Shown here in pieces: positions 53,142 to 62,958 of a stretch of 64,000 nucleotides of DNA. The notes under the pieces were generated by a model. That model worked only from the letters and a program-made list of their open reading frames with translations. It made no database searches and was not told the origin of the DNA. Position numbers and translations under genes: made by a program. This stretch comes from Candidatus Paraprevotella stercoravium (lineage in GTDB: Bacteria > Bacteroidota > Bacteroidia > Bacteroidales > Bacteroidaceae): NCBI GenBank assembly GCA_944320795.1, contig CALUIU010000013.1, positions 1 to 64,000 on the forward strand, written 5' to 3'. The first letter of the stretch is position 1. Each line of letters begins with the position of its first letter.

Positions 53142-53945
53142 ATGGCTAAAAATATGGAAATAAATAATTCGGAAGGGTTGGTTTTGAGAACAGAAGGCCT
53201 GGTGAAGACCTATGGAAAACGGACCGTGGTGAATAATGTTTCCTTTGACGTGAAACAAGGGGAGATTGTAGGTCTGTTGGGGCCGAATGGTGCCGGAAAA
53301 ACCACTTCATTTTATATGACAACAGGTCTGGTTGTTCCAAATGCCGGACGAATATTTCTGGGAGATCTGGAGATTACTAAATATCCGGTATATAAGCGTG
53401 CACGTGCCGGTATTGGTTATTTGGCTCAGGAGGCTTCTGTTTTCCGTAAAATGACAGTTGAGGATAATATTGCTTCAGTTCTCGAATTGACAGGAAAACC
53501 TAAGGATTACCAAAAGGAAAAGTTGGAAAACCTGCTTTCTGAATTCCGACTTCAGAAAGTCCGTAAAAATATGGGTGACCGCCTTTCTGGAGGTGAGCGT
53601 CGACGCACCGAGATAGCACGCTGTCTGGCTATAGATCCAAAATTCATCATGTTGGATGAACCGTTTGCCGGTGTGGATCCGATTGCGGTAGAAGATATTC
53701 AGTATATTGTATGGAAATTGAAGCAGAAGAATATCGGAGTGCTTATAACCGATCATAATGTAGAAGAGACTCTTTGTATAACGGATCGTGCTTATCTGCT
53801 TTTTGAAGGGCAGATTTTATTTCAAGGTAAGCCACAGGAGTTGGCCGAGAATGAAATTGTACGTGCCAAGTATCTGACAAATAGCTTTGTACTCCGTATG
53901 AAGGATTTTCAAAAAATTGATAAGGAAAAGAATGCCGTGGAATAA
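53142..53945 (+). CDS. lptB: LPS export ABC transporter ATP-binding protein LptB
   Basis: LptB powers the Lpt bridge that carries LPS from the inner to the outer membrane. Walker [14 protein letters not shown] is near residue 45, the signature [16 protein letters not shown] near residue 147, and [14 protein letters not shown] is Walker B. The segment [14 protein letters not shown] and [13 protein letters not shown] are LptB-like. Length 267 residues; ATG 53154 could also start it. It is divergent from the MlaE-like gene and 145 bases upstream of tig. Confidence 0.92.
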   Translation: MAKNMEINNSEGLVLRTEGLVKTYGKRTVVNNVSFDVKQGEIVGLLGPNGAGKTTSFYMTTGLVVPNAGRIFLGDLEITKYPVYKRARAGIGYLAQEASVFRKMTVEDNIASVLELTGKPKDYQKEKLENLLSEFRLQKVRKNMGDRLSGGERRRTEIARCLAIDPKFIMLDEPFAGVDPIAVEDIQYIVWKLKQKNIGVLITDHNVEETLCITDRAYLLFEGQILFQGKPQELAENEIVRAKYLTNSFVLRMKDFQKIDKEKNAVE

Positions 53946-53994
53946 TTGCACTGGTGCTTATTTTCTTTTAATAAATATGTTTTTTCATTACTTA

Positions 53995-54026
53995 TTTGAT
54001 TTTTTGAAAGATAAAGACTATTTTTG
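53995..54026 (+). promoter_or_regulatory. Promoter of tig
   Basis: TTTG (53995-53998), a 20-base spacer and TATTTTTG (54019-54026) form a full consensus promoter, 64 bases before the tig start. Confidence 0.82.
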
Positions 54027-54090
54027 CAGACCCATCGCAAAGGGTGTACGTGAATTTTAATAACAATAAATCATAAAAGAAAATTCAAAA

Positions 54091-55449
54091 ATGAATATTT
54101 CATTAGAAAATGTAGACAAGGTGAGCGCTGTGCTTACCATTAAGATTGACAAAGCTGATTATGCCAGCAAAGTAGATGCTGCTTTGAAAAACTATCGTAA
54201 AAAAGCCAGCATGCCTGGTTTCCGTGCTGGACAGGTGCCTATGGGATTGCTGAAAAAGCGTTTCGGAAAGGAAGTTACAGCAGAAGAGGTAAACAAATTG
54301 CTGGGCGAGTCTCTTTATGGATATATCAAAGATAATAATATCAACATGTTGGGTGAGCCTCTTCCAAATGAGGAGCGTCAGAAGCCGGTAGACTTCGACA
54401 CAATGGAAGAGTTTGAGTTCGCTTTTGATATTGCTTTGGCTCCAGAATTTAAGGCAGAACTGACTGCTGATGATACTCTGGATTACTATGACATCGAGGT
54501 TAGCGATGACATGATCGAAAAGCAGGTTAAGATGTATGCTCAGCGTGGCGGTAGCTATGAGAAGGTTGACTCATATCAGGAGAAAGATATGGTTAAGGGC
54601 TTGTTGGCTGAGTTGGATGAGAATGGCAATACAAAAGAAGGTGGCATCCAGGTAGAAGGTGCTGTCATGTTGCCTGACTATATGAAGAACGATGAGCAGA
54701 AGGCTGTCTTCAAGGATTGCAAAGTAAACGATGTATTGGTGTTCAATCCTTTTAAGGCTTATGAGGGACACGATGTGGAGATCTCTTCTCTGTTGAAGAT
54801 CTCAAAAGAGGCTGCAGCTGAGATGAAGTCTGACTTCAGCTTCCAGGTTCAGGAAATTACTCGTTTCAAAGAGGCTGAACTGACTCAGGAGTTCTTCAAC
54901 CAGATCTTGGGTGAAGGTGTTGTGAGCAACGAAGAAGAGTTCCGTGCACATATCAAGAAGACTTTGGAAGAGCAGTTGGTATCTGACAGCAACTACAAAC
55001 TGATGCTGGATGTACGTAACTTCCTGACAGAAAAAGTTGGTAAGCTGGAATTCCCGGATGCTATCCTGAAGCGTGTCATGAAGTTGAATAACGCTGATAA
55101 GGGCGAGGACTTTGTTGAGAAGAACTACGATCAGAGCATCGAAGAGTTGCAGTGGCACCTGATTAAGGAGCAGTTGGTTAAGGCCTTCGGTATCAAGGTG
55201 GAGCAGGATGATTTGTTGAATGCCGCTAAGGATATGACTAAGATGCAGTTCGCTCAGTATGGTATGATGAATATTCCAGAGGATATTCTCGAGAACTATG
55301 CTAAGGAAATGTTGAAGAAAAAAGAGCAGATTGACGGTTTGGTAAATAGAAGCATTGAGGTGAAGTTGGCTGAGGCTATCAAGGGCTTGGTTAAGCTGAA
55401 TCACAAGACCGTTAGCGTTGAGGATTTCAACAAAATGTTCTCTGAATAA
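54091..55449 (+). CDS. tig: Trigger factor
   Basis: Trigger factor is the ribosome-bound chaperone at the exit tunnel. The N-terminal domain carries the ribosome-binding segment PGFRAGQVPMGLLKKRFGKE near residue 44. The chain is 452 residues, with an acidic middle domain and a long helical C-terminal chaperone domain. The central PPIase-like region is degenerate, as is common in Bacteroidota. A consensus promoter precedes it and its terminator overlaps the clpP promoter. Confidence 0.94.
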   Translation: MNISLENVDKVSAVLTIKIDKADYASKVDAALKNYRKKASMPGFRAGQVPMGLLKKRFGKEVTAEEVNKLLGESLYGYIKDNNINMLGEPLPNEERQKPVDFDTMEEFEFAFDIALAPEFKAELTADDTLDYYDIEVSDDMIEKQVKMYAQRGGSYEKVDSYQEKDMVKGLLAELDENGNTKEGGIQVEGAVMLPDYMKNDEQKAVFKDCKVNDVLVFNPFKAYEGHDVEISSLLKISKEAAAEMKSDFSFQVQEITRFKEAELTQEFFNQILGEGVVSNEEEFRAHIKKTLEEQLVSDSNYKLMLDVRNFLTEKVGKLEFPDAILKRVMKLNNADKGEDFVEKNYDQSIEELQWHLIKEQLVKAFGIKVEQDDLLNAAKDMTKMQFAQYGMMNIPEDILENYAKEMLKKKEQIDGLVNRSIEVKLAEAIKGLVKLNHKTVSVEDFNKMFSE

Positions 55450-55486
55450 TTCAGGTGATTTATTATAAAATCTTTCTGTAAAAGAT

Positions 55487-55550
55487 AGGCTTCTGAGCTT
55501 ATTTTCGTATCTTTGCTAAGCATTACGAAAAGGCTCAGAAGCCTTTTTTT
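55487..55550 (+). terminator. tig terminator with the clpP promoter in its loop
   Basis: AGGCTTCTGAGC (55487-55498) pairs with GCTCAGAAGCCT (55533-55544), followed by a T run to 55550. The 34-base loop contains the clpP -7 box at 55508-55515. Confidence 0.85.
55508..55515 (+). promoter_or_regulatory. Promoter -7 box of clpP
   Basis: TATCTTTG matches TAnnTTTG and lies inside the loop of the tig terminator. A transcript starting a few bases later would carry only the right arm of the hairpin. Confidence 0.72.
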
Positions 55551-55572
55551 GAATAACGAAAAAATAGAATAT

Positions 55573-56238
55573 ATGAACGATTTTAAAAAGTACGCCGTAA
55601 AGCATTTAGGACTGAACAGTATGGTGCTTGACGATGTGATTTCTTCTCAGAATCAGTATCTTAATCCTTATATTCTGGAAGAAAGACAACTCAATGTTAC
55701 CCAAATGGATGTCTTTTCACGATTGATGATGGACCGTATTATCTTTTTGGGAACTCAGATTGACGATTATACAGCAAATACACTTCAGGCTCAGTTGCTT
55801 TACTTGGATTCGGTAGATCCGGGAAAGGATATTTCAATTTACATTAATTCTCCAGGTGGTTCGGTCTATGCAGGACTTGGTATTTATGATACCATGCAGT
55901 TTGTGTCTAGCGATATTGCTACCATTTGTACGGGGATGGCTGCTTCTATGGCTGCTGTTCTTTTGGTGGCTGGTCAGGAAGGTAAGCGTTCTGCACTGAC
56001 CCATAGCCGCGTCATGATTCATCAGCCTATGGGGGGAGCTCAGGGACAGGCTTCGGATATTGAGATTACGGCCCGCGAAATTCAGAAGCTGAAAAATGAA
56101 TTGTATCAGATTATAGCCAATCACTCACATACTGATTTTGATAAAGTATGGGCTGATTCTGACCGTGATTATTGGATGACTGCAGAGGAAGCCAGAGAAT
56201 ATGGAATGATTGATCAGGTGTTAATGAGAAAGCCATAG
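55573..56238 (+). CDS. clpP: ATP-dependent Clp protease proteolytic subunit
   Basis: ClpP forms the two-ring serine protease chamber that works with ClpX. The catalytic triad is visible as Ser125 in [12 protein letters not shown], His150 in VMIHQPMGG and the later Asp near residue 199. Start: an in-frame codon at 55513 would lie inside the promoter and terminator, so ATG 55573 is chosen, giving 221 residues and a normal N-terminus. clpX follows after 5 bases. Confidence 0.95.
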   Translation: MNDFKKYAVKHLGLNSMVLDDVISSQNQYLNPYILEERQLNVTQMDVFSRLMMDRIIFLGTQIDDYTANTLQAQLLYLDSVDPGKDISIYINSPGGSVYAGLGIYDTMQFVSSDIATICTGMAASMAAVLLVAGQEGKRSALTHSRVMIHQPMGGAQGQASDIEITAREIQKLKNELYQIIANHSHTDFDKVWADSDRDYWMTAEEAREYGMIDQVLMRKP

Positions 56239-56243
56239 TGAAA

Positions 56244-57473
56244 ATGAAAAAAGTATGTTCGTTTTGTGGTCGTGGTGAACAGGACGTGAGTTTGTTAATC
56301 ACAGGTTTGAATGGATATATCTGTAATGAATGTGCCGAACAGGCTTATCAGATAACCAAGGAAGCCTTGAAGGGCGCTTCTGCAAAAGAACACGACCTGG
56401 GGTTTGAACTGGATCAGTTGCCTAAGCCCAAGGAGATAAAAGAATATTTGGATCAATATGTAATCGGACAAGATGATGCCAAACGTTATCTGGCAGTTTC
56501 TGTCTATAATCATTACAAGCGTTTGGCACAGCATACTACCGATGATGGTGTTGAGATAGAAAAGTCGAACATTATTATGGTGGGTAGTACCGGTACCGGA
56601 AAAACGTTACTGGCGCGAACAATTGCCAAACTGTTGCATGTTCCTTTTACTATTGTTGATGCTACTGTGTTTACGGAAGCTGGCTATGTCGGCGAAGATG
56701 TAGAAAGTATTCTTTCTCGCTTGCTGCAGGTTGCGGATTATGATGTTGAGGCTGCTGAACGTGGTATCGTGTTCATTGATGAGATTGATAAGATTGCCCG
56801 TAAGAGTGATAATCCGTCCATAACTCGTGATGTCAGTGGTGAAGGTGTGCAACAGGGACTTTTGAAATTGCTTGAAGGCTCTATGGTCAATGTGCCTCCA
56901 AAGGGTGGACGTAAACATCCGGATCAGGATTATATTCATGTGGATACTCGTAATATCCTGTTTATCTGTGGTGGCGCCTTCGACGGTATCGAAAAGAAAA
57001 TCGCTCAGCGTTTGAACACTCATGTTGTAGGATATAATTCAGTACAGAATATGCAGCATATTGACAAAACAAATCTGATGAAATATATCTTGCCACAGGA
57101 TTTGAAGTCTTTTGGTCTGATACCTGAGATTATCGGACGTTTGCCTGTATTGACTTATTTGAATCCTTTGGACCGTACGGCATTACGCAATATTCTGACG
57201 GAGCCTAAAAATTCAATTGTCAAACAGCAGATAAAACTGTTTGCTATGGATGGCATCAAATTGTCGTTTGCCGAGGAAACATTGGAATATATTGTAGATA
57301 AGGCCGTGGAGTATAATTTGGGAGCTCGTGGTCTGCGTTCCATTATGGAAAGTATTATGATGGAGGCAATGTATGAAAAACCTTCGCAAAAAGCTAAAAA
57401 ATTTGTTGTAACATTGGATTATGCCAAGCAGCAGCTGGAAAAGGCGAATCTAAATTGTTATTCGGAGGTTTAA
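56244..57473 (+). CDS. clpX: ATP-dependent Clp protease ATPase subunit ClpX
   Basis: ClpX unfolds tagged proteins and feeds them into ClpP. The N-terminal zinc-binding domain shows CSFCGR and CNEC (residues 5-33). Walker [12 protein letters not shown], the pore loop GYVGED and Walker [12 protein letters not shown] follow, and the C-terminal sensor block [11 protein letters not shown] is near residue 355. ATG 56244 (409 residues) is preferred over the GTG that overlaps the clpP stop. The clpP-clpX pair is a standard operon. Confidence 0.96.
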   Translation: MKKVCSFCGRGEQDVSLLITGLNGYICNECAEQAYQITKEALKGASAKEHDLGFELDQLPKPKEIKEYLDQYVIGQDDAKRYLAVSVYNHYKRLAQHTTDDGVEIEKSNIIMVGSTGTGKTLLARTIAKLLHVPFTIVDATVFTEAGYVGEDVESILSRLLQVADYDVEAAERGIVFIDEIDKIARKSDNPSITRDVSGEGVQQGLLKLLEGSMVNVPPKGGRKHPDQDYIHVDTRNILFICGGAFDGIEKKIAQRLNTHVVGYNSVQNMQHIDKTNLMKYILPQDLKSFGLIPEIIGRLPVLTYLNPLDRTALRNILTEPKNSIVKQQIKLFAMDGIKLSFAEETLEYIVDKAVEYNLGARGLRSIMESIMMEAMYEKPSQKAKKFVVTLDYAKQQLEKANLNCYSEV

Positions 57474-57527
57474 GTGACTTTCTTCTTGAAGATTTTTGCA
57501 ATAAAATGGAAAATAGTTGCTCTAATA

Positions 57528-57560
57528 TTTGCAAATATGTGGGTTTTGTATATAACTTTG
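57528..57560 (+). promoter_or_regulatory. Promoter of recQ
   Basis: TTTG (57528-57531), a 21-base spacer and TAACTTTG (57553-57560), then 64 bases to the recQ start. Confidence 0.75.
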
Positions 57561-57624
57561 TTAGGAGGACGGTTGTGTGCCGAACCTTACTTGACTTTGA
57601 TAACATAGAGGAACTATTGAGGTT

Positions 57625-59799
57625 ATGAATGCAGATATCAATTTAACCGAACAGCTAAAACGGTATTTTGGCTTTGATACTTTTAAGGGAGATCAGGAGG
57701 CTATTATCCGTAGTCTTCTAGAGGGGAACGATACATTTGTATTAATGCCCACGGGCGGTGGTAAATCGCTGTGCTATCAATTGCCTTCCTTGATTATGGA
57801 GGGGACAGCTATTGTGATTTCTCCCTTAATTGCCTTGATGAAAAATCAAGTGGACGCGATACGCCAATTCAGTGCAGAAGATGGAGTGGCTCATTTTATC
57901 AACTCTTCTCTGAATAAGGCTGCGGTAGATCAGGTGAAATCTGATATTCTTTCCGGTAAGACTAAGTTGCTTTATGTAGCTCCGGAATCTCTGACTAAGG
58001 AGGAGAATATTGAATTTCTTAAGAATGTGAAGATTTCATTTTATGCTGTGGATGAAGCTCATTGTATTTCGGAGTGGGGACATGATTTCCGACCCGAGTA
58101 CCGTCGTATTCGTCCGATTATAAATGAGATCGGAACAGCTCCCTTGATTGCTTTGACTGCTACGGCTACAGATAAGGTGCGTGGGGATATCAAAAAGAAT
58201 CTGGGTATGCTTCATGCAAATGAGTTTAAAAGTTCCTTTAACCGTCCGAATCTTTATTATGAGGTAAGGAATAAAACCAAAGATATAGATCGGGAGATTA
58301 TCAAGTTTATCAAGCAAAATAGTGGTAAGAGTGGTATTATTTACTGTCTGAGCCGAAAAAAAGTCGAGGAACTTGCCGAAATATTGCGGGCCAATGATAT
58401 TAATGCACGCGCTTATCATGCAGGAATGGATTCTGCAACGAGGTCACAAACTCAGGATGATTTTCTGATGGAGCGTATTGATGTTATTGTCGCTACAATT
58501 GCATTTGGCATGGGTATAGACAAACCGGATGTGCGCTTTGTGATTCATTATGATATTCCTAAGAGTCTGGAAGGGTATTATCAGGAAACGGGTCGTGCCG
58601 GACGCGATGGAGGTGAAGGTAAGTGTATCACTTTCTATACGCAGAAGGATCTTCAAAAACTTGAAAAGTTTATGGAGGGAAAACCTGTTGCCGAACAGGA
58701 TATCGGTCGTCAGCTCTTGCAGGAAACGGCCGCTTATGCTGAGACATCTGTGTGCAGACGTAAATTTTTATTGCATTACTTCGGGGAAGTTTTTGAGGTA
58801 GAAAATTGTGGTAATTGTGATAACTGTTTACATCCAAAGAAAAAAGTGGAAGCTAAGGAAATGTTGAAATTGGCACTGGAGGTGATTAGTGCTGTAAAAG
58901 AGAATTTTAAGGTTGATTATATAATTGATGTATTAGTCGGAAACGAATCAGAGGAGATTTTAGCGCACAAACATGACAAGCTGAAATTTTTTGGGGCCGG
59001 TGAAGATGAAGAAGAAAAGAAATGGAATGCCGTTATTCGTCAGGCCATGATTGCCGGTTACATAGAAAAGGATGTTGAAAATTATGGTTTGCTGAAGATC
59101 ACAGATGAGGGACGCAAGTATATGAAAAAGCCGGTGGCATTCAGCATCACAGAGGATAATGATTTTAATGAAGACGGAGAGCCGGTATTGCAGAAGGGCG
59201 GCGGTGCTGCTGATCCTGCACTGTTTTCTATGCTGAAAGACTTGCGGAAAAAATTGTCTAAGCAGTTGGATGTGCCTCCATATGTGATTTTTCAGGACCC
59301 TTCGCTGGAGGCTATGGCCACAGTTTATCCGATTAATATCGAGGAATTGCAGAATATTCCTGGAGTTGGAGCTGGAAAAGCAAAACGTTACGGTGCTGAG
59401 TTCTGTGATTTGATTAAAAGACACTGTGAGGAAAATGAGATAGACCGTCCTGAGGATTTGCGGGTGCGTACAGTTGCCAATAAATCAAAACTGAAGGTAA
59501 GTATTATTCAGAGTATAGACCGTAAGGTGGCTTTGGATGATATCGCTTCAGCCAAAGGTATTGATTTCTCTGAGTTGCTGGACGAAATTGAAGCAATTGT
59601 CTACTCGGGTACCAAATTGAATATTGATTATTTCCTTGAAGAGGTTATGGACGAGGATCATATGCTTGACATTTATGACTATTTTAAGGAATCAGAAACT
59701 GATAGTTTGGATGAGGCTATGGATGAACTCGGTGAGGACTATACAGAAGAGGAGATCCGTCTGGTAAGAGTTAAGTTCCTTTCGGAAATGGCAAACTGA
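57625..59799 (+). CDS. recQ: ATP-dependent DNA helicase RecQ
   Basis: RecQ unwinds DNA 3' to 5' in recombination and repair. Walker A MPTGGGKSLCYQLP has Lys47, and DEAHCISEWGHDFRPEY is the Walker B/aromatic-loop block. Helicase motif VI is YYQETGRAGRDG. The zinc-binding cysteines CRRKFLLHYFG and CGNCDNC, the winged-helix region and a C-terminal HRDC domain (about residues 530-610) follow. The chain of 724 residues has an acidic C-terminal tail beyond HRDC, as in other Bacteroidota RecQ. Confidence 0.95.
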   Translation: MNADINLTEQLKRYFGFDTFKGDQEAIIRSLLEGNDTFVLMPTGGGKSLCYQLPSLIMEGTAIVISPLIALMKNQVDAIRQFSAEDGVAHFINSSLNKAAVDQVKSDILSGKTKLLYVAPESLTKEENIEFLKNVKISFYAVDEAHCISEWGHDFRPEYRRIRPIINEIGTAPLIALTATATDKVRGDIKKNLGMLHANEFKSSFNRPNLYYEVRNKTKDIDREIIKFIKQNSGKSGIIYCLSRKKVEELAEILRANDINARAYHAGMDSATRSQTQDDFLMERIDVIVATIAFGMGIDKPDVRFVIHYDIPKSLEGYYQETGRAGRDGGEGKCITFYTQKDLQKLEKFMEGKPVAEQDIGRQLLQETAAYAETSVCRRKFLLHYFGEVFEVENCGNCDNCLHPKKKVEAKEMLKLALEVISAVKENFKVDYIIDVLVGNESEEILAHKHDKLKFFGAGEDEEEKKWNAVIRQAMIAGYIEKDVENYGLLKITDEGRKYMKKPVAFSITEDNDFNEDGEPVLQKGGGAADPALFSMLKDLRKKLSKQLDVPPYVIFQDPSLEAMATVYPINIEELQNIPGVGAGKAKRYGAEFCDLIKRHCEENEIDRPEDLRVRTVANKSKLKVSIIQSIDRKVALDDIASAKGIDFSELLDEIEAIVYSGTKLNIDYFLEEVMDEDHMLDIYDYFKESETDSLDEAMDELGEDYTEEEIRLVRVKFLSEMAN

Positions 59800-59843
59800 T
59801 TTTATGTACATGTTCTAGAATTAGAAAGAAACTTATAGAAATA

Positions 59844-59891
59844 GCGTGCGGAAGAGGTGAACTTGGAATCACTTTCTTCCGCACGTTTTTT
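59844..59891 (+). terminator. Rho-independent terminator of recQ
   Basis: CGTGCGGAAGA (59845-59855) pairs with TCTTCCGCACG (59875-59885); an inner GTGA/TCAC pair shortens the loop, and a T run follows to 59891. Confidence 0.9.
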
Positions 59892-59948
59892 ATGCTTTTT
59901 TTAATGAAATAATCTGTCTGCAACATTTAAAAAGTCGGAAAAAATTTA

Positions 59949-59956
59949 TATATTTG
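59949..59956 (+). promoter_or_regulatory. Promoter -7 box of guaB
   Basis: TATATTTG at 59949-59956 fits TAnnTTTG; the start codon is 30 bases downstream. Confidence 0.65.
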
Positions 59957-59979
59957 CACGCAATAATTTTATATCCTAA

Positions 59980-61464
<1,485 letters not shown>

Positions 61465-61478
61465 ATAAACGAATATCA

Positions 61479-62903
61479 ATGAAAAGATTGCTAATCGCAT
61501 TTTCATTAACAGTAATGGGATTATCCTCCTACGGACAGGATGATCCCATTGTAATGAAAATCAATGGAAAAAATATTCTCCGTTCTGAGTTCGAATATAA
61601 TTATAATAAGAATAACAGTGCCGGCGTAGCTGATCCTAAGGGAATCAAGGATTATGTTCCATTATTTGTGAATTATAAGTTAAAGGTAGAAGCTGCAAAG
61701 GATGCTCGTTATGATACTCTGAGTTCTTTTAAGAAAGAATTTCTCATGTACCGAAACCAACAGATTCGTTCGCTTTTAATTGACCCAAAAGTTGAAGAAT
61801 CCGAAGCGCGTAAGTATTATGATCAGTTGAAACAGAATATAGGTCCTGATGGCTTGATTCGTGTGGCCCATATTTTTATTCAGATACCTCAGAAGGCATC
61901 TCAGGATCAAATAGATAAGGCAAAAAATAAGATTGATTCTATCAACAAGGAGATTCAGTCAGGAGGCTCCTTTGGTGAACTGGCTATGAAGTTTTCTGAT
62001 GACAAGATGTCTTCCATACGTGGTGGAGAGCTTCCTTGGTTGGCTCGCAAGCAGACAATTAAGGAATTTGAGGATGTTGCCTTTAAACTGAAACCCGGTG
62101 AGATTTCTCAGCCATTCTTGTCGCCGTTGGGATATCATATTGTCCGGATGCTTGAGCAGAAGCAATTGGAACCTTATGATACTTTGAGAACCAATATCTT
62201 GAAATATTTGGAGAGTAAAGGACTTCAGGACAAATTGGCTGATCAGGTTTTGGATTCTATGGTTCAGGCAAGTAATCAATCGTTGACGGTTGCACAAGTG
62301 TTGGATCGGGAAACAGACCGTTTGTGCGCTCAGGATTCTGATTTGAAGTATCTGATTCAGGAATATCATGATGGCTTGTTGCTTTTTGAATTGTCTTCTC
62401 GAGAGATTTGGCAAAAAGCTGCAAAAGACGAGAAGGGCTTAAGTAAATATTTCCGTAAGAATAAAAAGCGTTATGCTTGGGATAAGCCTCATTTTAATGG
62501 CGTTCTGTATTTTTACCGTGATGAAGCTCTTGGAAAGAAAATTAAGAAGACTCTGAAAAAGGCGGATGAGCGTGATTGGGCTAAGGTTATGCGTAAAACC
62601 TTTAATAAAGATTCGTTGTCTCAGGTACGTGCTTCGGTAAAGATGTTTGTCGAAGGGGATAATCCTTATGTTGATTATTGCGTGTTTGATTCAAAGAAGA
62701 AACCAAATGAGCGCAAGACTTATCCTTATTACGATGTTTATGGACGCAAACTGGTTAAGGGTCCGAAGAAATGGACTGATGTGAAGAATGAAGTCATATC
62801 AGATTACCAGGCTGTTAAGGAAAAAGAATATATTGAAGAACTTCGGAAGAAATATACGGTTGAAATTTTTGAAGAGGTTTTAAAAACGGTTAATAAGCAC
62901 TGA
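61479..62903 (+). CDS. Periplasmic peptidylprolyl isomerase (parvulin/SurA-like)
   Basis: A secreted protein with a signal peptide (MKRLLIAFSLTVMGLSSYGQ) and a parvulin-type PPIase domain at about residues 125-225, with VAHIFIQIP, FGELAMKFSDDKMSS, GGELPWLARK and PLGYHIVRMLE. The N-terminal and C-terminal parts are helical chaperone-like regions, the layout of SurA. Length 474 residues. It assists folding of outer-membrane proteins. A second SurA-like gene follows after 55 bases, so the two work in the same periplasmic pathway. Confidence 0.88.
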   Translation: MKRLLIAFSLTVMGLSSYGQDDPIVMKINGKNILRSEFEYNYNKNNSAGVADPKGIKDYVPLFVNYKLKVEAAKDARYDTLSSFKKEFLMYRNQQIRSLLIDPKVEESEARKYYDQLKQNIGPDGLIRVAHIFIQIPQKASQDQIDKAKNKIDSINKEIQSGGSFGELAMKFSDDKMSSIRGGELPWLARKQTIKEFEDVAFKLKPGEISQPFLSPLGYHIVRMLEQKQLEPYDTLRTNILKYLESKGLQDKLADQVLDSMVQASNQSLTVAQVLDRETDRLCAQDSDLKYLIQEYHDGLLLFELSSREIWQKAAKDEKGLSKYFRKNKKRYAWDKPHFNGVLYFYRDEALGKKIKKTLKKADERDWAKVMRKTFNKDSLSQVRASVKMFVEGDNPYVDYCVFDSKKKPNERKTYPYYDVYGRKLVKGPKKWTDVKNEVISDYQAVKEKEYIEELRKKYTVEIFEEVLKTVNKH

Positions 62904-62958
62904 TTAAATATTCTTTTGATGTAAATTAGCGCATAGAACTTGCAATAAAATTTATTTG

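Noticed and set aside
55513-55572. A 20-residue N-terminal extension of clpP
   Set aside because: This stretch holds the promoter and the terminator right arm, so ATG 55573 is the better start.
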